A stretch of DNA of 64,000 nucleotides from Craterilacuibacter sp. RT1T (GTDB taxonomy: Bacteria > Pseudomonadota > Gammaproteobacteria > Burkholderiales > Chromobacteriaceae), in contig NZ_JAMFLI010000001.1 in NCBI RefSeq assembly GCF_023502145.1, positions 124,001-188,000 on the forward strand, given 5' to 3'. Of the stretch, positions 7,311 through 16,509 are shown piece after piece; position 1 is the first letter of the stretch, and every line of letters begins with the position of its first letter. Made by a program: the position numbers and the translations under genes. The notes under the pieces are model-generated. The model was not told the origin of the DNA. It was given only the letters and a program-made list of their open reading frames with translations, and searched no databases.

Positions 7311-9854
7311 TTATTCCGCCAGTTTTGCCTTGAGTGCATAGAGCAGACTCAGCGCTTCGCGCGGGCTCAGACTGTCTACATCGGCGTCTTCCAGCATCTC
7401 CAGCGCCGGATGCGGCAGCACCTCCGGCTGGGAAACGCTCGCTTGGGTAAACAAATCAGGCTGCTGGCGGGCGACCGACTGGTTTTCCAGATCCAGCAGA
7501 TGGCGCCTTGCCTCGCGTATGACTTTGGGCGGCACGCCGGCCAGTTGCGCCACGGCCAGGCCGTAGCTCTGGCTGGCCGGGCCTTCTTCCACGTGATGCA
7601 GGAACACAATGCTTTCCTTGTGTTCGACCGCCGACAGATGGACATTGGCAACGCCGGCATAGTCGTGTGCCAGTCGTGTCAGTTCGAAGTAGTGGGTGGC
7701 AAACAGCGTGTAGCTGCGGTTTTTTTCGATCAGCGCCCGCGCAATCGCCCAGGCCAGCGCCAGACCGTCAAAGGTGGAGGTGCCGCGACCGACTTCATCC
7801 ATCAGTACCAGACTGTGGGCGGTGGCATTGTTGAGGATGTTGGCGCTTTCGGTCATTTCCACCATAAAGGTGGAGCGGCCGCCGGCCAGATCGTCGGAGG
7901 CGCCGATACGGGTAAAGATGCGGTCGATCGGGCCGATGACCGCGCTTTGTGCCGGCACGCAGCAGCCGATATGTGCCATCAGCGTCAACAGGGCCGTCTG
8001 GCGCATATAGGTCGATTTACCGCCCATATTGGGGCCGGTAATCAGCAACAGCTTGCGCGCGTCCGACAGGCAGATGTCGTTGGCGATAAAGCGTTCGACG
8101 CCGGCTTCCACGACCGGATGGCGGCCTTCAATAATCTCCAGCCGGTTGCTGCCGACAAATTCGGGGGCGACGTAATTGCAGGTTGCGCTGCGCTCGGCAA
8201 AGTTGGCCAGCACATCCAGCGTGGCAACCGCCTGTGCCGCCTGCTGCAGCGCGCCGACATACGGGATCAGCGCGTCCAGCAGTGCTTCGTATAATTGCTT
8301 TTCCAGCGCCAGTGATTTGTCCTGGGCCGACAGTGCCTTGTCTTCGAATTCTTTCAGTTCCGGCGTGATATAGCGTTCGGCGTTTTTCAGTGTCTGGCGG
8401 CGGCGATAGTCGTCCGGCACCTTGTCCGACTGGGCGCGTGATACTTCGATGTAAAAGCCGTGTACCCGGTTGAATTCGACCTTGAGCGTGCTGATGCCGG
8501 TACGCTCGCGCTCGCGTGCTTCCAGTTGCAGCAGGAATTCGCCGCAGTTGGTCTGGATGTCGCGTAGCTCGTCCAGATCGGCCGAGTAGCCGTGGTTGAT
8601 CACGCCGCCGTCGCGCAGCAAGGTCGATGGTTCGGGCAAAATCGCCGCCCGCAGCAGCGCTTCGGCCGGCGCGTTTTCCGGCAGGTAGCTGGCCAGCGTA
8701 TCCAGCAGCGTGCTGTTCAGGCTGGCGGCCTGATGGCGGGCGTCTTTCAGGCGGGCAAGCGAGTCGCGCAGCGAGGACAGGTCGCGCGGGCGGGCGCTAC
8801 GCAAGGCGATGCGGGCAGTGATGCGTTCGATATCGGCGACGCCGGACAGGGTGTCGCCTAGCGCCTGATGCTGGTCGGCGAGGGCGGCGACCGCATCCAG
8901 CCGTTCGCGCAGGCGGGCATGGTTGCGCAGCGGATGGTGCAGCCAGTGGCGCAACAGGCGGCTGCCCATGCTGGTGCTGCAATGGTCAAGCAAGGAGGCC
9001 AGCGTCGGGCTGGCTTCGCCGCGCAGGGTCTCGGTCAGTTCCAGATTGCGGCGGGTGGCGGCATCCATGCGCACCAGTTCGCGGGTGTCCTCCACACTCA
9101 GGCTGGCGATATGGGCCAGATGCGCACCCTGGGTCTGTTTGGCGTATTCGAGCAGGGCGCCGGCCGCACCGACCGCCACCGGGCTGTTCTCCGCGCCGAA
9201 GCCGGCCAGATCGCGCGTGCCGAAATGGCGGGTCAGGGTGAGCTGGCCTGATTCGCTATCAAACTGCCAGGACGGCAGTTTCTTGCGCGGAATGGCCAGC
9301 GTATCCAAAAGGGCGATGGCGTGATCGTCGGGCAGCAAAAGCTCGGATGGGCGCAGGCGCTCAAGCTCGCTCATCACCTCGTCGACCGGCACCTGCATGA
9401 TGCGGAATTCGCCGCTGGACAGCGATAGCCAGGCCATGCCCAGCACGCCCTTGATGCTGTTCAGTGCCAGCACCAGGTTGTCGCGCTTGTCGTCCAGCAG
9501 CGCGGCATCGGTCAGCGTGCCCGGGGTGACGATGCGCATGACTTTGCGTTCGACCGGCCCTTTGCTGGTGGCCGGGTCGCCGATCTGCTCGACGATGGCA
9601 ACCGACTCGCCCAGTTTGACCAGACGCGCAAGATAGCCTTCGGCGGCATGATAGGGCACGCCGGCCATCTTGATCGGCGTGCCGGCCGAGGCGCCGCGCG
9701 TGGTCAGCGTGATATCCAGCAGGCGCGCCGCCTTTTCCGCATCCTCGTAAAACAGCTCGTAAAAGTCGCCCATGCGGTAGAACACCAGCTTGTCCGGGTG
9801 GTCGCGCTTGAGGGAGAGGTACTGCTGCATCATCGGGGTGTGGGCTGCGCTCAT
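7311..9854 (-). CDS. mutS: DNA mismatch repair protein MutS
   Basis: This is an 847-residue MutS, close to the usual 850. It recognises mispairs and starts methyl-directed repair. The mismatch-binding FYE motif is at residues 31-33 (GDFYELF), the Walker A motif GPNMGGKST lies around residue 605, followed by [14 protein letters not shown] and DEVGRGTST (Walker B and dimer region). An upstream in-frame TTG at 9890 would add 12 residues, but it falls inside the terminator hairpin of suhB; the ATG at 9854 aligns with the family start [12 protein letters not shown]. Confidence 0.97.
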   Translation of the reverse strand: MSAAHTPMMQQYLSLKRDHPDKLVFYRMGDFYELFYEDAEKAARLLDITLTTRGASAGTPIKMAGVPYHAAEGYLARLVKLGESVAIVEQIGDPATSKGPVERKVMRIVTPGTLTDAALLDDKRDNLVLALNSIKGVLGMAWLSLSSGEFRIMQVPVDEVMSELERLRPSELLLPDDHAIALLDTLAIPRKKLPSWQFDSESGQLTLTRHFGTRDLAGFGAENSPVAVGAAGALLEYAKQTQGAHLAHIASLSVEDTRELVRMDAATRRNLELTETLRGEASPTLASLLDHCSTSMGSRLLRHWLHHPLRNHARLRERLDAVAALADQHQALGDTLSGVADIERITARIALRSARPRDLSSLRDSLARLKDARHQAASLNSTLLDTLASYLPENAPAEALLRAAILPEPSTLLRDGGVINHGYSADLDELRDIQTNCGEFLLQLEARERERTGISTLKVEFNRVHGFYIEVSRAQSDKVPDDYRRRQTLKNAERYITPELKEFEDKALSAQDKSLALEKQLYEALLDALIPYVGALQQAAQAVATLDVLANFAERSATCNYVAPEFVGSNRLEIIEGRHPVVEAGVERFIANDICLSDARKLLLITGPNMGGKSTYMRQTALLTLMAHIGCCVPAQSAVIGPIDRIFTRIGASDDLAGGRSTFMVEMTESANILNNATAHSLVLMDEVGRGTSTFDGLALAWAIARALIEKNRSYTLFATHYFELTRLAHDYAGVANVHLSAVEHKESIVFLHHVEEGPASQSYGLAVAQLAGVPPKVIREARRHLLDLENQSVARQQPDLFTQASVSQPEVLPHPALEMLEDADVDSLSPREALSLLYALKAKLAE

Positions 9855-9881
9855 GCTGGTCTTCTGGGCTAGGGGTGACAA

Positions 9882-9911
9882 AGACGACAACGCCCCGACT
9901 GGCGGGGCGTT
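9882..9911 (-). terminator. Terminator-like hairpin between suhB and mutS
   Basis: On the minus strand the 8-base stem AACGCCCC/GGGGCGTT with a 7-base loop is followed by a T-rich stretch (GTCGTCTTTG). It would end suhB transcripts before mutS. Confidence 0.65.
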
Positions 9912-9964
9912 GGGCGTGCTGATTTTACGTCAAGCCGGCAAGGTCGTCATCCGGCGTGCGCGCT

Positions 9965-10759
9965 TCAGGCTACATGCGGTGCGATGATGTGCAGAAGCTG
10001 CGCCAACACCTTAGGGCTGGCAGCAACGATGTCGCCGCTTTCCAGCCAGGTCTGCTCGCCCTTCATATCGGTCACGATGCCGCCGGCTTCCTGTACGATC
10101 AGGCTGCCTGCCGCGATGTCCCACGGCTTGAGGTTGAATTCGAAGAAACCGTCCACGCGGCCGCAAGCCACATTACACAGGTCCAGCGAGGCTGCGCCTT
10201 CGCGACGGGCACCGGCACTCTTGGCGATGACGTCTTTCAGGATGGCCAGATAGGTGTCGATCATGCTCTGGTCGACCACGGGGAAACCGGTGGCAATCAG
10301 GCATTCGTTCAGCTGGATGCGCTTGGAAACGCGGATGCGGCGCTCGTTGAGGAAGGCGCCTACGCCGCGGCTGGCGGTGTAGAGGTCGTTGCGGCTCGGG
10401 TCGTAGACGACGGCTTCCTGCACCTGACCTTTGTGGGCCAGCGCGATGGAAATGGCGTATTGCGAGTGGCCGTGCAGAAAGTTGGTGGTGCCATCGATCG
10501 GGTCGATGATCCACTCGTATTCGGAGGCGCCCATGCCTTTCGCGCCGGACTCTTCTGCTAGAATGGCATGCGACGGATAAGCCTCGAGAATGACGTCGAT
10601 AATGGCCTGCTCGGCGGCACGATCCACGTCGGTCACGAAGTCGTTTGCACTCTTCTTCTCGACGCGAATGATGTCGATATTGTGCGATGCGCGCTGAATC
10701 ACGCTACCTGCACGACGGGCAGCTTTTACCGCGATATTTAGCATCGGATGCATTTGCAT
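9965..10759 (-). CDS. suhB: Inositol-1-monophosphatase family protein SuhB
   Basis: This is a 264-residue member of the inositol monophosphatase family. The metal-binding motifs are present: EESG, DPIDGTTNFLHG and WDIAAGSLIVQEAGG. In bacteria SuhB also acts with the rRNA antitermination complex. The ATG at 10759 has AGAGG six bases upstream; a second ATG at 10753 gives the form MHPMLN known from other SuhB proteins, so either is possible. It is transcribed divergently from trmJ. Confidence 0.93.
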   Translation of the reverse strand: MQMHPMLNIAVKAARRAGSVIQRASHNIDIIRVEKKSANDFVTDVDRAAEQAIIDVILEAYPSHAILAEESGAKGMGASEYEWIIDPIDGTTNFLHGHSQYAISIALAHKGQVQEAVVYDPSRNDLYTASRGVGAFLNERRIRVSKRIQLNECLIATGFPVVDQSMIDTYLAILKDVIAKSAGARREGAASLDLCNVACGRVDGFFEFNLKPWDIAAGSLIVQEAGGIVTDMKGEQTWLESGDIVAASPKVLAQLLHIIAPHVA

Positions 10760-10843
10760 GGACGGCCTCTACAATCTGGACGCAACAGGCACGCGGCTCA
10801 CCAACGCGCGCCGTGCCTGCCACTAACAATTTCGGTTAAGGAA

Positions 10844-10872
10844 CAAAAAACCCCGACGCATTGCGCGGGGTT
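10844..10872 (-). terminator. Minus-strand terminator in the suhB-trmJ intergenic region
   Basis: AACCCCG (10849-10855) pairs with CGGGGTT (10866-10872); read on the minus strand the stem is followed by TTTTTTG. No annotated minus-strand gene lies to its right, because trmJ runs the other way. It may stop antisense transcription arising in trmJ. On the plus strand the same hairpin sits in the trmJ leader and has only a weak TTTC tail. Confidence 0.6.
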
Positions 10873-10906
10873 TCATAATGGCCGGCATTCTACTCGTAAA
10901 CAGCTG

Positions 10907-11671
10907 ATGAATAAACCCCAAGTCCCTGATTTTTTGAAGAACATTCGGGTCGTTCTGACCCGTACCAGCCACCCGGGCAATATCGGCTCGGCCGCACGCG
11001 CGATGAAAACCATGGGCCTGACCCGGCTCTATCTGGTTGAACCCAAAGTCTTTCCCAGCCCCGAGGCGGATACGCTGGCTTCCGGCGCCGTCGATGTGCT
11101 GGAGCAGGCCACCGTGGTTGCGACGCTGGCCGAGGCGCTAAGCGGTGTGACGGTCGCTTGTGCGCTGACCAGCCGCCGGCGCGAACTGACGACGCCTTTG
11201 GCGGTGCCGCGCGAGGCGACACCGGAACTGGTGGCGCGTGCCCAGGCCGGCGAGCAGGTGGCGTTGGTGTTCGGCAACGAAACCTTCGGCCTGTCGATAG
11301 GCGAAGTCGAGCAGTGCAACCGGCTGGTGACCATTGCCGGCAACCCGGATTACTTCTCGCTGAATCTGGCCATGGCGGTGCAGGTGATGTGTTACGAGTT
11401 GTTCAGTCACAGCGGCTTCGAGATGGACTATCTTAAACCCGCCGGCGAGCCGGCGACGCTGGACGAGGTGGAGGGTCTGTGCGGCCATCTGGCGCAGGCG
11501 ATGGATGATATCGGCTACTTCCGCCGCCGCAATAGCGAGCGCCTGATGCGGCGCATGCGCACCTTGTTTGGCCGTGCCGCGCTTGAGCGCGATGAAATCG
11601 ATATCCTGCGCGGCTTTTGCAAGCAGATCGAGCGGGTGGCAGCCGAGCATGGCAAGATCGAGCGCAGCTAG
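10907..11671 (+). CDS. trmJ: tRNA (cytidine/uridine-2'-O-)-methyltransferase TrmJ
   Basis: This is a 254-residue SPOUT-fold RNA methyltransferase that modifies ribose at position 32 of tRNA with S-adenosylmethionine. Diagnostic segments are VVLTRTSHPGNIGSAARAMK at residues 14-33, VFGNETFGLS, and FSLNLAMAVQVMCYEL, which form the knot and the cofactor pocket. The start ATG at 10907 (MNKPQVPDF) gives the normal family length; a longer frame upstream runs through the hairpin and has no ribosome-binding site. Its 3' end overlaps the next gene by 23 bases. Confidence 0.92.
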   Translation: MNKPQVPDFLKNIRVVLTRTSHPGNIGSAARAMKTMGLTRLYLVEPKVFPSPEADTLASGAVDVLEQATVVATLAEALSGVTVACALTSRRRELTTPLAVPREATPELVARAQAGEQVALVFGNETFGLSIGEVEQCNRLVTIAGNPDYFSLNLAMAVQVMCYELFSHSGFEMDYLKPAGEPATLDEVEGLCGHLAQAMDDIGYFRRRNSERLMRRMRTLFGRAALERDEIDILRGFCKQIERVAAEHGKIERS

Positions 11672-12551
11672 TTCCTTGACTCTGCCTTACGCGCAGCCGG
11701 CAGTGCGCGATCTGGCTTTCTTGCTGTGCGCACCGCCGCCGCTGCATTTCGGTCCGCCTTGTCCGCGTGCCCGCCTGTTGGGGGGGCAGGGGCTGGCCTA
11801 TCTGGCGGAACTGGATCGCGATCCTGCGGCCTTGCTTTCTTGTCTGGCGGCGAGTCCGCGCTTGCGTCTGGGGCATTACGCCGAGCAACTTTTGCTGTTC
11901 TGGTTTCATCTGCTGCCGCATATCGAAGTGGTCGCGCATGGGCTAGCCTTGCGCGACCCGGCAGGGCTGACGCTGGGTGAGTTCGATTTTTTGTTGCGTG
12001 TGGACGGCGAGCCCTGGCATCTGGAAACCGCCAGCAAGTTCTATTTGCAAGCGCCGCAGGCCGGGGGCGTCTGGATCGGGCCGGGGCTGAATGATGCCTG
12101 GCCGCTTAAGGCATATAAACTCACGCAGCAGCTGGCGCTGTCAGGTCATGCCTGTGCACAAGGGCGGTTGCCGGCCGATTTTGCGACCTGCCGGCACGAG
12201 CTGTTGCTGGCGGGCTGGTTTTTCTATCCGCCTGATTGCATGCCGCAGGATACGGGGCTGACGCGGGGCTGGTGTGCGCCGCTGGATGAAGCCTGGCCGC
12301 GCACCCATGGTGCTACGCGCTGGGTCCATCTGGCGCGCGAGCGCTGGCTGGCACCAGCTCGGGTGCAGGAAGAAGACACGCAGGCGGAGGCCGATTTGCG
12401 CCGGCTCTTGCAAGTGGCGCAGGCACCGCAACTACTGGCCGAGCTTGAGCAGGGCCGTGGCGGGGTCTGGATCGAAGTGGCGCGCGGTTTTGTGATGCCT
12501 CAAGCCTGGCCGGACCTTGCGCGACTGGACGCATTGCTGGCGCGGATATGA
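11649..12551 (+). CDS. DUF1853 family protein
   Basis: This 300-residue protein matches the DUF1853 pattern: LRLGHYAEQLLLFWFHLLP, then GEFDFLLRV and WHLETASKFYL, followed by an acidic DDAWPLKAYKLTQQ-like region (here NDAWPLKAYKL). The conserved E, D and ExxxKFY residues resemble those of PD-(D/E)XK nuclease folds, but that is only an impression and no activity is established. Translation probably starts at the ATG inside the trmJ coding end (11649), so it is coupled to trmJ. Confidence 0.75.
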   Translation: MARSSAASSLTLPYAQPAVRDLAFLLCAPPPLHFGPPCPRARLLGGQGLAYLAELDRDPAALLSCLAASPRLRLGHYAEQLLLFWFHLLPHIEVVAHGLALRDPAGLTLGEFDFLLRVDGEPWHLETASKFYLQAPQAGGVWIGPGLNDAWPLKAYKLTQQLALSGHACAQGRLPADFATCRHELLLAGWFFYPPDCMPQDTGLTRGWCAPLDEAWPRTHGATRWVHLARERWLAPARVQEEDTQAEADLRRLLQVAQAPQLLAELEQGRGGVWIEVARGFVMPQAWPDLARLDALLARI

Positions 12552-12562
12552 GTTGAAAGGGG

Positions 12563-12597
12563 GTGATGGCTTGCCTTGAATCAGGCAGCGCCATCAC
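12563..12597. other. Hairpin between convergent DUF1853 and fnr genes
   Basis: GTGATGGC (12563-12570) pairs with GCCATCAC (12590-12597), with an inner TGCCT/AGGCA pairing. It fills almost the entire gap between the two convergent genes and ends at the last base before the fnr stop codon. It has no long T-run on either strand, so it may be a weak or factor-assisted terminator. Confidence 0.45.
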
Positions 12598-13344
12598 TTA
12601 ATGGCTGTGCGCGTGAATGCAGCCTGAGATCAGGTTCTTCAGCTCATCGGTCTGGTATAGCTGGATATGCTTGTGATCGACCTTGATCCAGCCTTGCTGC
12701 TGGAATTTGGACAGGGTACGGCTGACCGTCTCCAGCTTAAGACCAAGGAAGCTGCCGATTTCTTCGCGACTCATGCGCAGGATAAAGTCGTTGGCGGCAA
12801 AACCACGCGTTGCCAGGCGCGAGGAGACATTCAGCAAGAATGCCGCCAGACGTTCGTCGGCTTTCATATTGCCCAACAGCAGCATAATGCTCTGGTCGCG
12901 TACGATTTCGCGGCTCATCAGACGGTAAAAATGGTGCTGCAGGCTGGGAATGTCGCGGCTCAGGCTTTGCATGCGGGAAAACGGCAGCTCGCAAACTTCG
13001 CTGTCTTCCAGTGCGATCGCGTCGCAGCCATGCACATTGGCCGAGATGCCATCCATACCCAACAGCTCGCCCGACATGTGAAAGCCGGTGACTTGCTCGC
13101 GCCCGTCCTGACTGGACATGCAAGTCTTGAAAAAGCCGGTACGTATGGCAAACAGCGATTTGAATGCTTCGCCGCTGCGGAACATATACTCGCCGCGCTT
13201 GAGGCGCCGGCTTTGACGGATCACGGCATCCAGTTGGGCAAGCTCGTCGCGGTTCAGCCCGACAGGCAGGCACAGTTCACGCAACGTGCAGTTAGAGCAG
13301 GAAACCTTGAGGGCGTGCAGATGACTGTTGTTCTGTTCAGGCAT
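12598..13344 (-). CDS. fnr: FNR/ANR-type oxygen-sensing transcriptional regulator
   Basis: This is a 248-residue Crp/Fnr regulator that uses a [4Fe-4S] cluster to sense oxygen. The four expected cysteines are present: C16, C19 and C25 in CSNCTLRELC, and C107 in VHGCDA. The cyclic-nucleotide-like domain spans about residues 35-160 and the C-terminal helix-turn-helix contains EEIGSFLGLKLETVSRTLSKF, with the ExxSR recognition pattern for TTGAT half-sites. It is divergent from hemN, and an FNR box lies between them about 38 bases before its own start, which fits autoregulation. Confidence 0.95.
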   Translation of the reverse strand: MPEQNNSHLHALKVSCSNCTLRELCLPVGLNRDELAQLDAVIRQSRRLKRGEYMFRSGEAFKSLFAIRTGFFKTCMSSQDGREQVTGFHMSGELLGMDGISANVHGCDAIALEDSEVCELPFSRMQSLSRDIPSLQHHFYRLMSREIVRDQSIMLLLGNMKADERLAAFLLNVSSRLATRGFAANDFILRMSREEIGSFLGLKLETVSRTLSKFQQQGWIKVDHKHIQLYQTDELKNLISGCIHAHSH

Positions 13345-13375
13345 ACGTAAGATTCAATGCTCTTTCAGGAGAAGC

Positions 13376-13389
13376 TTGACGCTTGTCAA
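13376..13389. promoter_or_regulatory. FNR box between fnr and hemN
   Basis: TTGACGCTTGTCAA is a perfect palindrome matching the FNR consensus TTGAT-N4-ATCAA except for one symmetrical base in each half. Its centre is about 74 bases before the hemN ATG, so a hemN transcript starting near 13424 would have it at about -41.5, the classic activating position. It lies 32-45 bases upstream of the fnr start codon. Confidence 0.75.
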
Positions 13390-13456
13390 AGCGGGGTAGA
13401 CATTGCTGTGCGAATTTACCACTCTGCCAATAGATTGACCACCGGTATCGGATATT

Positions 13457-14863
13457 ATGAGCGCCGCCCAAATTTTTTCGCCATCCCGTTTCGAGTTTGA
13501 CCGCAAGCTGATCGAACAACTTGACGGCTCCGGCCCCAGATATACCTCCTACCCGACGGCGGATCGTTTTGGTCCGGCCTTTGGCGAGGCGGATTATCTG
13601 CGCGTGTTGAGTCAGCGCCGCATCGGTGCCAACCGCAAAGCCATATCATTGTACGTGCATATTCCGTTTTGTAACACTGTTTGCTACTACTGCGGCTGTA
13701 ACAAAATCATTACCAAGGATAAGGCGCGCGCCGATCTCTATCTCGATTACCTGGAAAAGGAAATCAAGCTGGTCGCTGCCGCCATGGGTGGGCGCGAGCA
13801 ACTGGTGCAGCTGCACTTCGGTGGCGGTACGCCAACCTTTTTGTCGGATGCGCAGCTGGAGCGGCTGATGGGCATGCTCAAGGCGCATTTCGACTTCAAG
13901 CCTGAAGGCGAGTATTCGATCGAGATCGATCCGCGCAAGGTCGGACGCGAAACAGTCTTCAAGCTGGCGGCGCTGGGCTTTAACCGCATGAGCGTCGGCA
14001 TTCAGGATTTCGATCCTGCCGTGCAGCAGGCGGTAAACCGCGTGCAAAGCGAGGAAGAAACGCTGGCCGTGATTGCCGCGGCGCGCGAAGCCGGTTTCAA
14101 ATCGGTGAGTGTGGATTTGATCTACGGCCTGCCGCTACAAACGCCGGCCTCGGTGGCAGCCACCTTGGCCAAGGTGATTGAGATTTCGCCGGACCGGGTT
14201 GCGCTTTATAACTATGCGCACCTGCCGACCGTGTTTATGCCGCAGCGCCGTATCAATGAAGCCGAGCTGCCCTCGGCGGCGGCCAAGCTGGACATCCTGC
14301 AAAGCTCGGTCAAGCAACTGGCCGATGCCGGCTATGTGTTTATCGGCATGGACCACTTTGCCAAGCCCGAGGATGATTTGTCGCGCGCGCTGGCGGAAGG
14401 GCGTTTGCAGCGCAATTTCCAGGGCTATTCCACGCATGCCGATTGCGACATGATAGGCCTTGGCGTGTCTTCTATCGGCAAGGTGGGCGCCAGCTTTGTG
14501 CAGAGCGAGAAGGATATCGAGCAGTATTACGCGGCACTGGACGGCGGACATTTGCCGGTGATGCGCGGCTATATGCTGGACAGCGACGATATCCTGCGCC
14601 GTGCCATTATCCAGGCGCTGATGTGCCGCTTCTCGCTGTCGGTGTCGGCGATAGAAGAGGTTTACGGCATTAATTTCCGTGAGTATTTTGCCGCCGAACT
14701 GCCGCAGCTGGAGACTTTGCAGCAGTTGGGACTGCTGAGTTTCGACGGCGATTTCATTATGGTCGAGCCGCGCGGACGTTTCCTGATCCGCAATATCGCC
14801 ATGGTGTTCGACCGCCATCTGCGCGAGCGCAAGACGCAGGCGCGTTACTCCAAGACCATCTGA
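13457..14863 (+). CDS. hemN: Oxygen-independent coproporphyrinogen III oxidase
   Basis: This is a 468-residue radical-SAM enzyme that converts coproporphyrinogen III to protoporphyrinogen IX without oxygen. The cluster cysteines C72, C76 and C79 lie in IPFCNTVCYYCGC, preceded by the family segment GPRYTSYPTADRF, and followed by FGGGTPTFL and SIEIDPRKV. It is divergent from fnr with an FNR box between, as expected for induction at low oxygen. A terminator follows 22 bases after the stop. Confidence 0.96.
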   Translation: MSAAQIFSPSRFEFDRKLIEQLDGSGPRYTSYPTADRFGPAFGEADYLRVLSQRRIGANRKAISLYVHIPFCNTVCYYCGCNKIITKDKARADLYLDYLEKEIKLVAAAMGGREQLVQLHFGGGTPTFLSDAQLERLMGMLKAHFDFKPEGEYSIEIDPRKVGRETVFKLAALGFNRMSVGIQDFDPAVQQAVNRVQSEEETLAVIAAAREAGFKSVSVDLIYGLPLQTPASVAATLAKVIEISPDRVALYNYAHLPTVFMPQRRINEAELPSAAAKLDILQSSVKQLADAGYVFIGMDHFAKPEDDLSRALAEGRLQRNFQGYSTHADCDMIGLGVSSIGKVGASFVQSEKDIEQYYAALDGGHLPVMRGYMLDSDDILRRAIIQALMCRFSLSVSAIEEVYGINFREYFAAELPQLETLQQLGLLSFDGDFIMVEPRGRFLIRNIAMVFDRHLRERKTQARYSKTI

Positions 14864-14885
14864 CGGGTGTCATGCCCGATATCAG

Positions 14886-14916
14886 CCGCCGGCTTTTGAG
14901 CCCGGCGGTTTTTTTT
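14886..14916 (+). terminator. Rho-independent terminator of hemN
   Basis: The 7-base stem CCGCCGG (14886-14892) with CCGGCGG (14902-14908) is followed by eight T residues. Confidence 0.92.
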
Positions 14917-15088
14917 GTCCAGCCTTTGAGCAAGACGCGGGCGGCTTGCACTGAAAGTTGAATGTCATGTAGTCTGGTTTGGTGCTTTTACCGGATTTTT
15001 CCCATGACTTGCTGCCTTTTTCATCTGCCGGGCTTTGCCCATGATGTGATTTGCCTGCACCGCTTTTAGACTGACGAGGATACCGCCC

Positions 15089-16447
15089 ATGCTACAGACC
15101 AAGTTCCTGCTTCCCGATAACGAGATTCCGACCCACTGGTACAACGTGGTGGCCGATATGCCAAGGCCACCCGAGCCGGTGCTGGGCCCAGATGGCCAGC
15201 CGCTCACCCCTGACGCGCTGTCTGCTATTTTTCCGCAGGCATTGATCGAACAGGAGGTCAGCCGTGAGCGCTGGATCGAAATTCCGCAAGAAGTCCGCGA
15301 GCTGTACCGTCTGTGGCGTCCGACCGCCTTGGTGCGCGCGCGCCGGTTGGAAGAGGCATTGGGTACGCCGGCCAAGATATTTTTCAAGTACGAGGGCGCA
15401 AGTCCGGCCGGGTCGCACAAGCTGAACTCGGCCATTCCGCAGGCGTATTACAACAAGCAAGAGGGCATTACCCGGCTGACCACCGAAACCGGCGCCGGGC
15501 AATGGGGGAGCTCCTTGTCGCTGGCCGGCGAGATGTTTGGTATCGATGTCCGCATCTATATGGTAAATGTCAGCTACCAGCAAAAGCCGTTCCGCCGTTC
15601 GATGATGCAGACCTGGGGCGGCGAGGTGCTGGCCAGCCCAAGCAGCCTGACTGCGGCGGGGCGTGCGGCCCTGGCCGAGAATCCAGATAACCCCGGCTCC
15701 TTGGGGCTGGCGATTGCCGAGGCGGTCGAAGAGGCGGCCAGTCGCCCGGATACGCATTATGCGCTGGGCTCGGCATTGAACCATGTCTTGCTGCATCAGA
15801 CCGTGATCGGGCTGGAGGCGCGCAAGCAGTTCGAACTGGCTGGTACCTGGCCGGACATGATTTTTGCGCCTTGCGGTGGCGGCTCCAACTTTGGCGGCGT
15901 GGCTTTCCCATTCTTTGCCGATAATGCGGCAGGGCGCAAGCAGGTTCGTCTGGTGGCGGTGGAACCCAGCTCTTGCCCCAGCCTGACCCGTGGCCATTAT
16001 GCTTATGATTTTGGCGACTCGGTCGGCCTGACGCCGCTGATGAAACAGTACACATTGGGGCATGACTTTATGCCGCCATCCATCCACGCCGGGGGCCTGC
16101 GTTACCATGGCGCCAGCAGTCTGGTTTCTCAGCTTTATCATGAGGGGCTGATCGAGGCGGTGTCCGTACCGCAGCTGGCGACCTTTGAGGCGGGCGTTGC
16201 GTTTGCCCGTGCCGAAGGGATTATTCCGGCGCCCGAGTCCTGCCATGCCATCCGCGCCTGTATCGATGAGGCTTTGCGCTGCAAGGAAAGCGGCGAAGAG
16301 AAAACCCTGTTCTTCAATCTGTCAGGCCATGGCCACTTCGATATGGCAAGCTACGACAAGTATCTGAGCGGTGCGCTTGAAGACTATGAGTATCCGCAGG
16401 AGGCGATTGCTGCGGCGCTCGCCCGTTTGCCACAGGTGATGGCCTGA
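15089..16447 (+). CDS. TrpB-like pyridoxal-phosphate protein (TrpB2 group)
   Basis: This is a 452-residue member of the TrpB2 branch of the tryptophan synthase beta family. The PLP lysine is K111 in SPAGSHKLNSA; the phosphate-binding loop is CGGGSNFGG. Compared with ordinary TrpB (about 400 residues) it has the longer N-terminus (LLPDNEIPTHWYN) and internal insertions typical of TrpB2. No trpA or trp operon gene is near, so it may act alone, for example making tryptophan from indole and serine or working on another substrate. A GAGGA ribosome-binding site precedes the ATG. Confidence 0.88.
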   Translation: MLQTKFLLPDNEIPTHWYNVVADMPRPPEPVLGPDGQPLTPDALSAIFPQALIEQEVSRERWIEIPQEVRELYRLWRPTALVRARRLEEALGTPAKIFFKYEGASPAGSHKLNSAIPQAYYNKQEGITRLTTETGAGQWGSSLSLAGEMFGIDVRIYMVNVSYQQKPFRRSMMQTWGGEVLASPSSLTAAGRAALAENPDNPGSLGLAIAEAVEEAASRPDTHYALGSALNHVLLHQTVIGLEARKQFELAGTWPDMIFAPCGGGSNFGGVAFPFFADNAAGRKQVRLVAVEPSSCPSLTRGHYAYDFGDSVGLTPLMKQYTLGHDFMPPSIHAGGLRYHGASSLVSQLYHEGLIEAVSVPQLATFEAGVAFARAEGIIPAPESCHAIRACIDEALRCKESGEEKTLFFNLSGHGHFDMASYDKYLSGALEDYEYPQEAIAAALARLPQVMA

Positions 16448-16462
16448 TCTGTGTCTGCCATG

Positions 16463-16496
16463 AAAAGCGGCCGGTTTGACCGGCCGTTTTCTTTTG
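16463..16496. terminator. Bidirectional terminator between trpB2 and the PAS-GGDEF gene
   Basis: CGGCCGG (16468-16474) pairs with CCGGCCG (16480-16486); AAAA precedes it and TTTTCTTTT follows, so it can stop both convergent transcripts. Confidence 0.88.
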
Positions 16497-16509
16497 CGCA
16501 CGCCAGCAT

